DNA from: CAWABB01 sp963701735
Lineage (GTDB): Bacteria > Bacteroidota > Ignavibacteria > UBA10030 > UBA6906
Assembly: GCA_963701735.1 (NCBI GenBank)
Contig: CAVPBI010000010.1
Span: 1 to 64,000, forward strand
Direction: 5' to 3'
DNA: 64,000 nucleotides
The notes below the pieces were generated by a model. It ran no database searches, was not told the DNA's origin, and saw only the letters and a list, made by a program, of their open reading frames with translations. Positions 11,549 to 22,908 of the stretch are shown here, in pieces. Made by a program: the position numbers and the translations under genes. Each line of letters begins with the position of its first letter. The first letter of the stretch is position 1.

Positions 11549-13578
11549 CTAGTTGACCGCTCCCACGCCTTCCTGTGCTCTCAACCTCCGTAGCAGGTCG
11601 ACGCCCGCCCTGTGGTCGGGCTTCAGCGAAAGCACTTTCATGATGCGTTCTTCGGCCTGTGCCGGCATGCCCGCACGCTCGTAGGAGAGCGCGAGGAGCG
11701 TGCCGTTCTCGACCTGTTCCGGGGGAGCCTGCGGGAACGAGAACGTCAGCTCGTAGAACGTTGCCGCTTCCGCCGGACGGTTGCTGCCAAGTGCGAGGTC
11801 GCCGAGAGCCCGGTACGCGAGGATGGTCGGCTCGACCGCGAGGGAGGCGCGGAGGACCCGTTCTACTTCGGCGGTCTGTCCCATGTCGAGCAGGACGCGG
11901 GCGAGCCGGAGGTACGGCTGGACGCTCACGTACGGGAGCTGGTTGATGATCGTGCGAAACTCCAGGGCGGCATTCGGCAGGTCGTTCCGGCCGAGGTAGT
12001 GGGTCGCGGCCTGCTCGTGCGCCTCGAGCCATCCGATCTGCGCCCGCACGAGCCGGTCGGCGATGAGGGCGATCGTGTCGCGCTTGTCGGCGGCGTCCAC
12101 GATCGGAAACTGATCCCGGAACGGCCAGCCTGACATGAGTACCTCTGTGCGCCGCTCCGCCGTTGTCTCATCCAGCGGGGTCACGACGCGTTGTTTCCAC
12201 CGGACCTCCGGCGCAACCGTGTCGCGCGCCGCCCATGCTGCCTCGTTCCCGAGAATCCCGCTGGCGCGCATGGCTTCTGCATACGCTTCGGCCATGAGGA
12301 AGTAGCCGAACGACCTCGGGTGCAGATGCTCGAACAGGAGCGACCGGCCGATCAGCGAGTCGGGTGAGTGGGCCATGAACACCCGTTCCATGTCGACCAC
12401 TCTGCACGCTGAGCCATCGCGCCGGTCCAGGATCGCCGCGTTGAAATCGGTGCTCGTCCGGAAGCGCAGCTGATCGAGATCGCGTGCCCGCTGATAATGC
12501 GTGCGTGCATCGCGATCCCGCCCGAGCGTGTCCAGGACGCGCGCCAGGCGGAAGTGCGTCTCCGCCCGCAGGGAGTCGAGCCCCATCGCCCGCGTGATCG
12601 CCTCGAGCGACCGGGGGAGCTCCCCGTTCATCAGCGCGGTCATGCTCTCGTTGATCGCTGCGTCGCGCAATCGGATGACGTCGACCGGAAGGTCCGGCCG
12701 TTCCCCCGAGACGAACGGCTCGAGATCTCTCAGGTTGGAAACCTGCGTCGAAAGGATCAGCGGCACCCCGTGCTCCCGGCAGAGGCCGGCCAGATCCCGC
12801 AGGTTGGCGCGGAACGTTTCGAGGCCTGAGTCGTACGTGGGGCTGCCGTACGGGATGAACTGGCCGCGCGCAAGCCTCTCCATCATCGTGCCGAGGGGCT
12901 GTGCTTTGTCCTCAGACCCTGCGAGCTTGAGAGCCCCCGCGATCGCATCCCGGATCAGCAGGAATGTCCTGAGGTGGATCGCCCGGAGCGAGAGGTTGGT
13001 CAACCAGCGCGAGCCGCCGAAGGATTCGTGCGAGGCGGCCCCAAGGGCTCCGTAGAACTCGTTGTGCCCGTCGTAGACGAGGAGCAGGTCCGGCTCGTAG
13101 TCCATGAGGTCGCGCGCCATATCGAGCGTCGTGAAGCTGTTGGTAGCCGTCATGCCCACGTTGATGACTTCGACGGGGCGCTCGGGAAAACCCCGCGCAG
13201 GTGATCGCGCAGAAATGACGAGAACGCGACATTGAACGAGTAGGGGTACCCGACGGTGGTGGATCCACCCAGGCAGAAGATCCGGAATGTCCCGGCCGGC
13301 TTGGGCATCTGGAACATGTCGGGGGAGGTGCTGGGGTTGAAGCCGATGCGCGCGAAGTATCGGCTCTTCACCTCGGGATTCATGACCAGGTAGCTCTGGC
13401 CACGGAAGCTCCTGGGGGATGAAGAGCGAAAGGTTCGGCCCGTATCCCACGATCCGCAGCGTCAGCTCCAGCAGCAGGAGCGCCACGACCGGCGAAGCAG
13501 AAGGGTGGCCGCCATGAAGATGCGCCGCCTCGATGCCGGCAATCGCTGTTCGTTGTGTCTGGCGGGTTTCTTTTTCAC
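11549..13578 (-). CDS. Membrane-anchored SGNH/GDSL hydrolase with C-terminal TPR repeats (paralogue B; three frame breaks)
   Basis: This has the same layout as the upstream paralogue: an N-terminal transmembrane segment (VVALLLLELTLRIVGYG), then SGNH blocks FCLGGSTTVGYPYS (Ser), VINVGMTATNS (Gly), VYDGHNEFYG (Asn) and FEHLHPRSFGYF (His). TPR-like helices follow (LRAETHFRLARVLDTLGRDRDARTHYQRA is one). The N-terminal region switches frame near 13490, 13410 and 13200; both frames on either side of each break match the paralogue in order, so one gene is intended. The start is uncertain: a GTG at 13578 or an ATG at 13515 in the same frame. The gene is convergent with paralogue A and divergent from the secreted amylase. 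Confidence 0.72.
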
Positions 13579-13769
13579 GCTGCCGGGGCGTTGGAAGTTC
13601 CACTTCGGTCGTTGGTCAGCCAATATACGATGAACGGCAGTGAAATCCATCGTTGCATTTCCCGGCCCTTTTGGGTAAAATGAATGAATTCAAAGCCATC
13701 CAACGCTCCCACAGGCCGACCAGCGACCGATGCACGCCCAAGAGAAACGCGATGAGGAGTCATGAGAGC

Positions 13770-16700
13770 ATGACACATCGAGGACGAGCCCTGCTCCCGT
13801 TTTCCGCTCTGGTGGCGGTCCTGCTCTTCATGCTCTCCTGTACCCTCTCCGCGCAGAGCGTGCGCGTAACCTTCCGGTACCAGCCTCAAGCCTCATACGT
13901 TCGCGTGCATTTCCCCGGCCAGTTCAACAACTGGGGGCCGAACTCGAACGGCACCATTGCTGCGGGCACGCCTTCGCAGGCGGACAGCCTTGAGACTGCA
14001 TCTGGCCTCTGGGTCAAAACCGTCACGCTGAATCCCGGAACCTATCAGTACAAGATTTACCGTCAGGTCACCAGCACGCCCAGCGACTGGAGCTGGATCC
14101 CTGATCCGCTCAACCGGATCGTGGTCCAGCCGGACCAGAACTCGCAGTTCACCGTTGACAGTCTCGTGCTGTTCCAGGTCTGCGCCTACCCTTACAGGAT
14201 CGAGCAGAACAAGTTTGTGGTCACCAAAGGGCGGCCGTCGTTGAGCGCGGGCGTCTTCCAGCCGGCCGGCGCGCCGCCTCTCTCCATCAGCGCGTTCCTG
14301 GATGGTGAGCCGATGGCCGGGCCCGGCGCGCTCGATACTGCGCGGGGGCTCTTCACGATTGTGCCGTCGTGCGCGACTTGCCGACGGCACGCATCTGTTC
14401 AAGCTCGTCGTGTCGGCAGGGGCGAAGACGAAGACGGATTCCGTCTCCTTTGAAATCCGCTCGGGTGCCGTGCAGATTCAGACCCCGCCGTACACCACGC
14501 TGAGGTCCGCCTATATCACATCCGGCGTCGTCCTGACGCCCGATGGCTCCGGCCCCGACAGCAGCGTCACGAGCGTGACCGTCGAAGTCGGTTCCGACGT
14601 CCGGACAGTGGCCGTGGTCAACGGTGTGTTCGCCGATTCGACCCCCCTTGCCGAAGGGTTTAACCTGATACGCGTGTCGAGCACGGGTGGGGTCGACAGC
14701 GTGGGGGTGACGCGCATCGTCAACCACAGGCCGTATGCGCGCGCTTCGGCGGCGCTGCAGGGGGGGAGTGTTCAGCTCAGCGCCGCTGCAACCAGCGATC
14801 CCGACGGGCAGACGGTCTCCATCTTCCGATGGTTTGACGATCCCGAAGCGCCTCTCGGGCTGGCCGGACAGACGGGCGTCACCGCGACCGTCAGCACACC
14901 CTCGACTCCGGGCGAATACTACTATCAGCGTCGTGGCGGAGGACCCGGACGGGAATGCAGACACCACGCGGGGATACTTCATCATCGCGCCGGGCGGGTC
15001 ACTGGTGAACCCCGGCATTGCATCCAATCCCGAGTGGGCGAAGAAGGCCCGCGTCTATTTCCTCTTTCCCGAAGGCGCCTCCGCCGCGGGCACGATTCCG
15101 GCGGCGGCCGCGCGCATCCCGGAAATCAAGCGCCTCGGGTTCAACGTCATCTGGATGATGCCGGTGATGGACAACGCCTATCCGATCAACAACGGCGACG
15201 GGCCGGGCTACAACATCGTCGACTTCTATACCGTCGCCCCCGAGTACGGCACGAACCAGGACTTCAAGGATTTCGTCGCGCAGGCGCACGCCGAGGGGAT
15301 CAAGGTCATCCTGGACGTGACGCCGAACCACACGGGCCGCTTCCATCCGTGGGCGGAGAACGCCAGGAACCTGGGAACGCGCTCTCCGTACTGGGGCTGG
15401 TACGAGCACACCATCATCCCTCACAACACGAACGGGCTGGGCCAGTCGCTCGACGCGTTCGGGTTCAACTACTATTCGGGGTTCTCGGATCAGCTCCTGA
15501 ACTACAACTGGCGGGATCTGGACGCGCAGGCGGAGATGATCCGCGTGTACACATACTGGATCCAGGAGTTCGGGCTGGACGGCTACCGGTTCGACGTCTA
15601 CTGGGGCCCTCACAGGCGGTACGGCGAGCAGTACATGGGGGACCCCGTCAGGGAAGCGCTGAAGAAGATCAAGCCTGACATCCTGCTGCTCGGCGAAGAC
15701 GACGGAACCGGGTTTGGTACCCAGGCCATTTACGCCGACTTCTCGTCCGCCGGCTTCAACGGCGGCGTTGACGCGGCGTACGACTTCAAACTGTATTTCG
15801 ACGGGGTCAGGAATTTCGGATTCACGTCCGGCGCCGTCGATGGTCTGCATGCCGAGATCGACAACGGCGGATACTATCCCGGCCCGAACTCGCTCTATAT
15901 GCGGTTCATGGAGACGCAGGACGAGGACCGGATCTACTATCTGGACCCCTCTCGGTCGACGTATTATGACGCCGACCCCCAGACGGCGTTCAGGAAGACC
16001 ATGCCGATGGCGGCGGTGATCTTCACGTGCCCCGGTTTCCCCATGGTCTGGAACGGACAGGAAGTAGGGTGGGGGTACGGGATCGCTGAAGGTGAAGGCA
16101 AACATGCCCGCAGCAGGAGCGTCATCAACTGGGAATTCCAGGGGAAGGATCCCCTGTACGCCCACTACCAGAAGCTGGCGCACGCCCGCGGGCAGTTCCC
16201 GGCGTTCACCCGGCACAAGCGGGACACCAACGGCGACGGCTCCGTCAACGCCTCGGACAGCTCCGACTTCATACGCGTGCAGACCGGGAACGGCGTCGTG
16301 TATGCCTTCAGCCGTCCATACCCCGACGAGAACGGCCTCACGGTCAGCAACTTCTCCGGCAACGCGGTGGACGTAACGATCCCGATTCCTGCGGGAGCGG
16401 TCAGCTTCAGCGGCGGGCTGCAGCCGGGGTCCACGTACTACCTGAACGAGCTCCTTGCGGGCACGAGCGCCCCGGTCACCGGAGCGGACCTGACGGCAGG
16501 AATCCAGGCTTCCCTCCCGGCCTACGGGAGCGCGATCTATGTCATATCGACCGAGCCCGAGACGCTGAAGATCGACAACCCGATCGTGGATGTGCCGAGG
16601 GACAACGGGCAGATCGGCGAATACGAGCTCCGGCAGAACTATCCCAACCCGTTCAATCCGGCGACGACCATACAATTCACAATTGTGGATCCACAATACG

Positions 16701-16879
16701 CAATTGTCAAGGTGTATGATCTCCTCGGACGCGAGGTGGCGACGCTTGTCGACGAAATGAAGGCCCCCGGGAGGTACGAAGTCACCTGGGACGCAGGTGG
16801 GTTTGCCAGCGGCATGTACGTCTACCGCCTGACGGCAGGGAACTACGTCGAAAGCAGGAAGATGATGCTTGTGAAGTAG
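13770..16879 (+). CDS. Secreted GH13 alpha-amylase-family enzyme with type IX sorting domain (two frame breaks)
   Basis: The ATG at 13770 has GAGGAG at 13755-13760; an in-frame ATG at 13752 is the alternative. A signal peptide (ALVAVLLFMLSCTLSAQS) precedes a glycogen-binding-like E-set (YVRVHFPGQFNNWGP...GTYQYKIY). Then come Ig-like segments and the GH13 barrel: region I DVTPNHTG, region II GYRFDVYWGP (nucleophile Asp), region III LLGEDDG (acid Glu), region IV ETQDEDR, where the usual His before the catalytic Asp is Gln. A DTNGDGSVNASDSSD loop resembles a dockerin calcium site. The C-terminus is a type IX sorting domain (QNYPNPFNPATT to GMYVYRLTAG...KKMMLVK-like end). It should cleave alpha-glucans outside the cell and feed the importer downstream. 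Frame breaks lie near 14370 and 14930; the first resolves by restoring two single G bases. Confidence 0.85.
16682..16697. repeat. 16-bp perfect palindrome inside the secreted amylase gene
   Basis: ATTGTGGATCCACAAT reads the same on both strands and lies in an unusually AT-rich patch (about 16670-16712) that codes for the start of the sorting domain. No function is assigned. Confidence 0.6.
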
Positions 16880-17030
16880 CCGGTGAAAGGGATAGCTGCA
16901 TTGTGGGTGCACGGGTTGCGAAAGCAGTAGTTGAAATGGATGGGGGAGCGGTGAGTGAATTCATTGGTGAAGCTGCAAGCGTTGTCGGTCGAGTAATTCG
17001 AGAACGGCGGGCCATCAAGATCCTGGGTCG

Positions 17031-19687
17031 ATGAAACTGAAACTCTCTTTCCTCGTTCTGCTGTGCAGCCGCATTTCCTCGCCGCGACCGTGATCGGCTC
17101 TGCGGCGATCGCCCAGCCGCGCGTCACACGCGAGGGGGTCGCCTTCAGCTACCGCGGATCCGCTGCCACGTCGGTGGCGGTCCTTGGAGATTTCAACGGC
17201 TGGGCGCGCGATGCCGATCCGATGGCGAAGGATTCGTCCGGCCTGTGGGTCTGCACGCGCCAGTTTTCTCCGGGGATGTTCCAGTACAAGTTCCTGGTGG
17301 ACGGCAAGGAGTATGTCCTCGATCCGGACAACCCCGCGACCGTGGAGAACTACAACAGGACCGCCAGGAACTCTGTGTTTGTCCTGACACAGGAAGGGAC
17401 GATCGCGCTGTCGGACACGCCGCCGCTTCCGCCTTCCAACCGGGAAGATCGGTATGCTCCCGCAGGAGACCGAAAGCCTCTCTACCTGAATATCATCTGG
17501 CACCAGCACCAGCCGCTCTACGTGAATCCCGCAACCGACCAGCTCTCGGGACCCTGGGTGCGTACGCACGCCACCAAGGACTACTACGACATGGCGGCGA
17601 TGCTGGTCGGCTATCCCGACATCCACTGCACGATCAACCTGACGTCGTCGCTCCTGGTGCAGCTGCAGGAGTACTACGTCAAGCGCCTCCGCCCGTTTGT
17701 GAATGTCCGGACGAACACGATCGACGTCGCGGGGTTCATGAAGAAGTGGAAGGGGAAGACCGATCCGTGGATCGATCTCGCCCTCACGCCGACGTCCTCG
17801 TTCGGGACGCGCGAGAAGGACCACCTCTACCGGGGCTCGTGGAACGCGTTCGGGATCAGCGAGGTCATGCTGGACCGGTTCCCCGAATATCGCGCGTTGC
17901 GCTCGGCCCTCCCGTCTCAGGGGCGGCCGGGGGACGATATCTTCGACGAGCAGGAGCTGCGGGAGCTCAAGTTCTGGTTCTTCCTTGCTCAGTTCGATCC
18001 GGACTTCTTGTCGGGGCCGGTCGTCATGCCCGACAAGTCGATCTGTGACCTGAGCGATCTCGTCGAGAAGAAGTCCGACGGGACGTACCGCCTGCGCCGG
18101 GAGGTCACGGAAGCCGACTGCCGCCGTATCGTCGTCGAGGCCGTCAAGGTCATGGCCGCGGTTGTGCCGATCCACAAGGCCCTCAGGTACGACCCGGCAG
18201 CCCGCAAGGGTCAGGTGGAGATCATCACCACGCCGTACTACCACCCGATCCTGCCGCTTGTCTATGACAGCGACCTGGCGAAGACGTGTCAGCCGCAGGA
18301 TTCCCTGCCCCCCCGGTTCTCGTACCCCGGCGATGCCCGTGCGCAGATCGCCAAGGCCGTCAGGTTCTATCGCAACACGTTCGGCTGGGAACCCACGGGG
18401 ATGTGGCCCGGGGAAGGTTCGGTCGCCCAGCCGGTCCTCGAGCTTCTGCGGTCCAATGGCATCCTCTGGACGGCCAGCGATGTGCGTGTCCTGCAGCGCT
18501 CCCGCCCGCCCGACCGCCCCAATACGACACCGTACAGGTTCCCCGCCGGGGAGCAATCCATGGCCCTGGTCTTCCGCGACACGGAACTGTCCGACCGCAT
18601 CGGCTTCAAGTATCAGTCGTATGAGGGTGAGGTGGCAGCGGAAGATTTTGTGCGGTCGATCCTCGCCCACGCCCCGGCGTCCTCTGATCCTGATGTCATG
18701 ATCACCGTCATTCTTGACGGCGAGAACGCGTGGGAGTGGTACCGCTACGACAACGACGCGAAGCAGTTCCTGAACGCACTGTACCGGAAGCTCAGCCGGC
18801 TGTATCAGGAACGCCGCATTGTCACCGTGACGACGACGGAGTATGTCGAGGGCAACCAGGCGCGGGGCGTCCCGGCTCATCCTCTGGCGTCGCTGCCGGC
18901 CATGGAATGGCTCTGGCCCGGCTCCTGGATCAACGGCAACTACGATACCTGGATAGGCGAGGCCGAAGAAAACCGCGGCTGGGAATACCTGCTGCGTGCG
19001 AGGATGGACCTGGAGAAGAGCGGTATCCCGGCTCCGGCTCCCGGTGCTGCCGTGCCGGCGACAGGGACGCGGACGTACTACGCGCACCAGGCGTGGGAGG
19101 CAATGTACGCGGCGGAGGGCTCCGACTGGTTCTGGTGGTACGGATCCGACCAGCAGGCGCCGGGCGGCGACGAACCGTTTGACGTCGCATTTCGCGCGCA
19201 CCTCTCGAACGTGTATCGCTTCGCCAAACGCGCGGGCGCGACCATGCCCGAGCCCTCATTCCCGCCGATCGTCACGACCGGTGGCCAGGCTCAGGGCAGC
19301 ACCGGCAGCCAGGGTAGCGGCGTGATGGCGAAGGGAGCGGGGCAGACGCAGAAGGTCCTCCTGACCTGCGATGCCAGGGGCGTGCCGCCGCCGAGACGGC
19401 TGTTCGTCGCGGGGAATCTGCCCGAACTCGGGGAGTGGAGACCGAACGTCGTTGCAATGCACGACAACGGCTTGAACGGCGACAGGGAAGCCGGCGACGG
19501 AATCTGGACTCTGCTCATCGAGGTCCCGATCGGTGCCGACATTCAGTACAAGTATACAAACAACGGACAGCCGGGCGTGTGGTCCCCGGGCGAAGAATTC
19601 CCGGTTCGCCATCGGACGCTCGTCATCCAGCAACCGTCAGCATCACCCCACATTCAGGAAGACGTATTCGGTCAAGAGAAACCATGA
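17031..19687 (+). CDS. GH57 alpha-amylase-family enzyme with N-terminal CBM48 and C-terminal CBM20-like module
   Basis: The long frame opens at a GTG at 17063, but an ATG at 17031 (MKLKLSFLVLL) reads as the start of a signal peptide that joins LAATVIGSAAIAQP after a break near 17060, so export is likely. CBM48 follows at residues 20-105 (FSYRGS...VAVLGDFNGWARDADP). The GH57 domain starts with YLNIIWHQHQPLY. The catalytic Glu is expected in MWPGEGSV (near residue 450) and the acid Asp in ILDGENAWEWY (near 552). The last 90 residues look like CBM20 (RLFVAGNLPELGEWRPN...GDGIWTLLIEVP). GH57 enzymes act on starch, glycogen and malto-oligosaccharides as hydrolases or 4-alpha-glucanotransferases. 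The stop overlaps the next start (ATGA), so translation is coupled. The 151-base gap before the gene shows no firm promoter. Confidence 0.85.
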
Positions 19688-21624
19688 CGACACACACACC
19701 GGTCAAGGCGCTCGACGCCCTCGAGCGTGCGCTTCGCAAACAGGCGGCTGCACATCGCGGGGAAAAATTCACCTACCGCATCCCGTCGCTCTGGATGTCA
19801 CCCAGGGGCGTGGGGAAAGAGGCTGTGGTCAACCCGTACACCTTCTACCTGTCAGCCGTCTCAAAGGTGAAGCAGGTGCGTGTTCCCCGGCGCGGGAAGC
19901 CGTCGGGCGGGGAGTGGACGCAATCGGCCGTCATCTACAATATGTTCGTTCGCACGACAGCGGCGTACGACCACGACGGGAACGGGCAGCTGGACCTTCC
20001 GCTGAACGAAGAGGGATTCCGCGAGACCGGGACGTTTCTCAAGGCGCTGGCCATGCTGCCGTACATCAAGCGGCTGGGTGCGAACACCATCCATCTGCTT
20101 CCGGTGACGTCGATCGGCCAGGACGGGAACAAGGGGACGCTGGGTTCGCCGTATGCGATCAAGAATGCCTACGAGCTGGACGAGAATCTCGGAGAGCCCG
20201 CACTCGGGCTCGACGTCAAGACGCAATTCAAGGCGTTCGTGGAAGCTGCACACCGCATGGGATTCAAGGTGGTGGCGGAGTTCGTGTTCCGCACCGCTGC
20301 GAAGGACGGCGACTGGGTCAAGGAACACCCCGAGTGGTTCTACTGGATCAAGGAGTCGGTCCCGCTCCGCGCGTCCGGATCCACCGACGTGGCTTCCTAC
20401 GGCTCCCCGATCTTCACGCCCGAAGAGCTCGCCCGCATACATGCCGATGTGCGCGAAGGGCGATTCGTCGATCTGATCCCGCCTCACCCGGCCTACAGGG
20501 CATTCTTTACGGAACCGCCCGTTGCCGGCATGGTGAGGTATGAGGGCGGTCGCTATCTCGGCACGACGAGCGACGGCACCACGGTGAAGATCCCCGGGGC
20601 GTTCGCAGATTGGCCGCCGGACGACAACCAGCCGCCGTGGGGAGACGTGACGTACCTCCGGATGTACAATCACCCCGACTTCAATTACATCGGCTACAAC
20701 ACCATCCGGATGTACGACGCGCGCCTGGCGACGAAGGAGCATGTCAACGCCCCGCTCTGGAGGAAGATCATCGGTATCATTCCGTATTACCAGAAGGAAT
20801 TCAGGATCGACGGCGTCATGATCGACATGGGCCATGCGCTGCCGATGGACCTGAAGTCCAAGATGGTCGCCACCGCGCGGGAGCACGACCACGACTTCGC
20901 CTTCTGGGACGAAAATTTCTCCGTCACACTGCGGAGCAGGGAGGAAGGGTACAACGCGGTGTTCGGTTTCACCATGTTCGATCAGCATCATCCCGACAGG
21001 ATGCTGAGCATCTGCCGGCGCCACGCCTCCGAGGGTTTTCCGATCCCGTACTTCGCGACACCTGAAAACCACAACACTCCCCGGGCCGCAGCGAGGCCGG
21101 GCGGGCTCGTGTATGCAAAATGGAGCGTCGCCGTCAACGCGTTCCTGCCCGCCGTGCCGTTCATTCACTCCGGCTTCGAGCTGGCCGAGCGGTACCCCAT
21201 CAACACCGGGCTCGATTTCACGAACGACGAGCTCCGCAAGTTCCCGTCGGAGAAGCTGCCGCTGTTCAGCGAGCACGCCTATGACTGGCTCTCGCATCAC
21301 GCGTTCCCGGAGTGGGTGGCAAAGGTCATGACGGTGCGCCAGCGCTACGCCGACATCGTCACCGACCCGTTGCCGGCGGCGTTCCGGATGCTCCACGATT
21401 CCAACCCGAAGATTCTGGCGTTCGCCCGCGTCGATGCCCGCGGCAAGCGCCGCGTTGCAGTCGTGTCCAATATGAACTGCTCCACCGGGGAGATGACCTC
21501 CGTTGCGGTGGATACCGAACGGGCGCGGCTCGTGGACCTGCTGACCGGCTCGGAGATCCACCGGCGCGACGGACACCTGCAGCTGCACCTCGAGCCGGGG
21601 CAGGCCCTCGTGTTCGAATTCTAA
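19684..21624 (+). CDS. Divergent GH13 alpha-glucan enzyme, GlgE-like, predicted cytoplasmic
   Basis: The product is 646 residues and has no signal peptide. The barrel opens with AVIYNMFVRTTAAYDHDG and a DGNKGTLGSPYAIKNAY stretch typical of the family. The core motifs are unusual. Region I reads VVAEFVFRTA without the Asn-His pair and is followed by DWVKEHPEWFYW, as in maltosyltransferase GlgE. Region II reads GVMIDMGHALP, keeping the nucleophile Asp but with Met in place of Arg. Region III is FWDENFSV (Glu present). Region IV reads ATPENHNTPR, so the usual NHD Asp is Asn; the Glu of ATPE aligns better with the GlgE-type TPD. The C-terminal beta domain (RVAVVSNMNCS...GQALVFEF) is intact. It probably processes imported malto-oligosaccharides. 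Its activity cannot be assigned from sequence alone. Confidence 0.78.
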   Translation: MTTHTPVKALDALERALRKQAAAHRGEKFTYRIPSLWMSPRGVGKEAVVNPYTFYLSAVSKVKQVRVPRRGKPSGGEWTQSAVIYNMFVRTTAAYDHDGNGQLDLPLNEEGFRETGTFLKALAMLPYIKRLGANTIHLLPVTSIGQDGNKGTLGSPYAIKNAYELDENLGEPALGLDVKTQFKAFVEAAHRMGFKVVAEFVFRTAAKDGDWVKEHPEWFYWIKESVPLRASGSTDVASYGSPIFTPEELARIHADVREGRFVDLIPPHPAYRAFFTEPPVAGMVRYEGGRYLGTTSDGTTVKIPGAFADWPPDDNQPPWGDVTYLRMYNHPDFNYIGYNTIRMYDARLATKEHVNAPLWRKIIGIIPYYQKEFRIDGVMIDMGHALPMDLKSKMVATAREHDHDFAFWDENFSVTLRSREEGYNAVFGFTMFDQHHPDRMLSICRRHASEGFPIPYFATPENHNTPRAAARPGGLVYAKWSVAVNAFLPAVPFIHSGFELAERYPINTGLDFTNDELRKFPSEKLPLFSEHAYDWLSHHAFPEWVAKVMTVRQRYADIVTDPLPAAFRMLHDSNPKILAFARVDARGKRRVAVVSNMNCSTGEMTSVAVDTERARLVDLLTGSEIHRRDGHLQLHLEPGQALVFEF

Positions 21625-21638
21625 GGGAAGCTCACAGC

Positions 21639-22877
21639 ATGCGCCACGTTCCCCGCCTGACGCTCGTCGCCGTCGCGACGCTCCTGCTCTTCCAGGCAGG
21701 GTGCCGGCGCGAGGTCGATCCGAACCGGATCACCATCTGGCACCAGATGCGGGTGGATGAGCGCCTGATCCTGGAGCGGCAGCTGGCCCGCTACATGGCG
21801 GAGCACCCGGGCGTGGTGGTGGAGCAGATCTTCAAGGAGACGGAGGAGCTCCGCTCGGGGTTCATCGTCGCCGCCATCGCCGGGCAGGGTCCGGACCTCG
21901 TGTACGGCCCCGCCGACCAGGTCGGGCCGTTCGAGGTCATGGGGATTATCCGGCCGCTGGAAGACCTGTTCAGCCAGGCGTATCTCGACTCGCTGATACC
22001 CGAAGCCACACGCCGGTACAACGGACACCTCTACCAGCTCGCCGACAAGCTGGGAAACCATCTCACGCTGGTGTACAACCGGGACATTCTCCCGGCGCCA
22101 CCCGAGACGGATCTCGACCTGATCAGGCTGGGGCAGGAGCTGACGAGGGACACGAACGGGGACGGGAAGCCGGACCGCTACGCGCTTGCGTGGAACTACA
22201 CGGAGCCCTTCTTCTTCATCCCGTTCATGACGGGCTTCGGCGGGTGGGTGATGACGGACGAAGGGGTCCCGACGCTCGACTCGCCCGGAACGATCGAGGC
22301 GCTGAAGTTCATCAGGGACCTGCGCGACAAGCACCACGTGATTCCGGTCGAATCCGATTACAACGTGGCCGACGCGCTGTTCAAGGACGGGAAGAGCGCG
22401 ATGATCATCAACGGCGACTGGTCATGGGCCGGGTACCGCAAGGCCGGAATCAATATCGGCGTCGCCCCGCTGCCGAAGATCACGTCCACCGGACTCTGGT
22501 GCGCTCCGATGGTGGCGCCGCGGGGCTTCTCGATCAACATCAACGTCACGAACGAGAAGATCCCGTTGCTCGTCGACCTGCTGCAGTTCCTGATGAGGTC
22601 CGATATCCAGCTCGAAACCACACAGGCTCTCTGGACCATGCCCACGCGCCGCGAGGTCGTGGCGTCGGAGTTCGTGCGCACGGACGACGTGGTCAGGAAT
22701 TCCGCGCTGCAGATCGGGCGCGGGCGCCTCATGCCTATGGTCCCCGAGCTCCGGGCCATCTGGGACGCCATGCGGCCCAGCTACCAGGGCGTGCTCGGTG
22801 GATCCATGACCCCGGAGGAGGCGGCGCGATCCATGCAGGATCTGGCCGTGCGCAAGATCAAAGAGATGAACGAGTGA
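21639..22877 (+). CDS. Sugar ABC transporter substrate-binding lipoprotein (MalE-like)
   Basis: A lipoprotein signal peptide ends in the lipobox LLFQAGC (Cys near residue 23). The mature part is a type 1 extracellular solute-binding fold: ITIWHQM at the start, GPDLVYGPADQ, LTLVYNRDIL, DTNGDGKPDRYAL, FKDGKSAMIINGDWSW and a TMPTRREV segment near the end. The length (412 residues) is normal for MalE-like proteins. GGGA-type ribosome-binding bases lie 8 bases before the ATG. It follows two glucan enzymes and precedes two permeases on the same strand, so it most likely delivers maltodextrins. No ATPase gene is present; these systems often share an MsmX-type ATPase encoded elsewhere. Confidence 0.88.
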   Translation: MRHVPRLTLVAVATLLLFQAGCRREVDPNRITIWHQMRVDERLILERQLARYMAEHPGVVVEQIFKETEELRSGFIVAAIAGQGPDLVYGPADQVGPFEVMGIIRPLEDLFSQAYLDSLIPEATRRYNGHLYQLADKLGNHLTLVYNRDILPAPPETDLDLIRLGQELTRDTNGDGKPDRYALAWNYTEPFFFIPFMTGFGGWVMTDEGVPTLDSPGTIEALKFIRDLRDKHHVIPVESDYNVADALFKDGKSAMIINGDWSWAGYRKAGINIGVAPLPKITSTGLWCAPMVAPRGFSININVTNEKIPLLVDLLQFLMRSDIQLETTQALWTMPTRREVVASEFVRTDDVVRNSALQIGRGRLMPMVPELRAIWDAMRPSYQGVLGGSMTPEEAARSMQDLAVRKIKEMNE

Positions 22878-22908
22878 CGACGTTCCCCACAGACTCCGCC
22901 CGACGCCT

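Noticed and set aside
16880..17030. Short open frame between the two glucan enzymes with a plausible ATG at 16936
   Set aside because: Only about 32 codons from that ATG, no ribosome-binding site and no recognisable product; it is more likely leader sequence of the GH57 gene.
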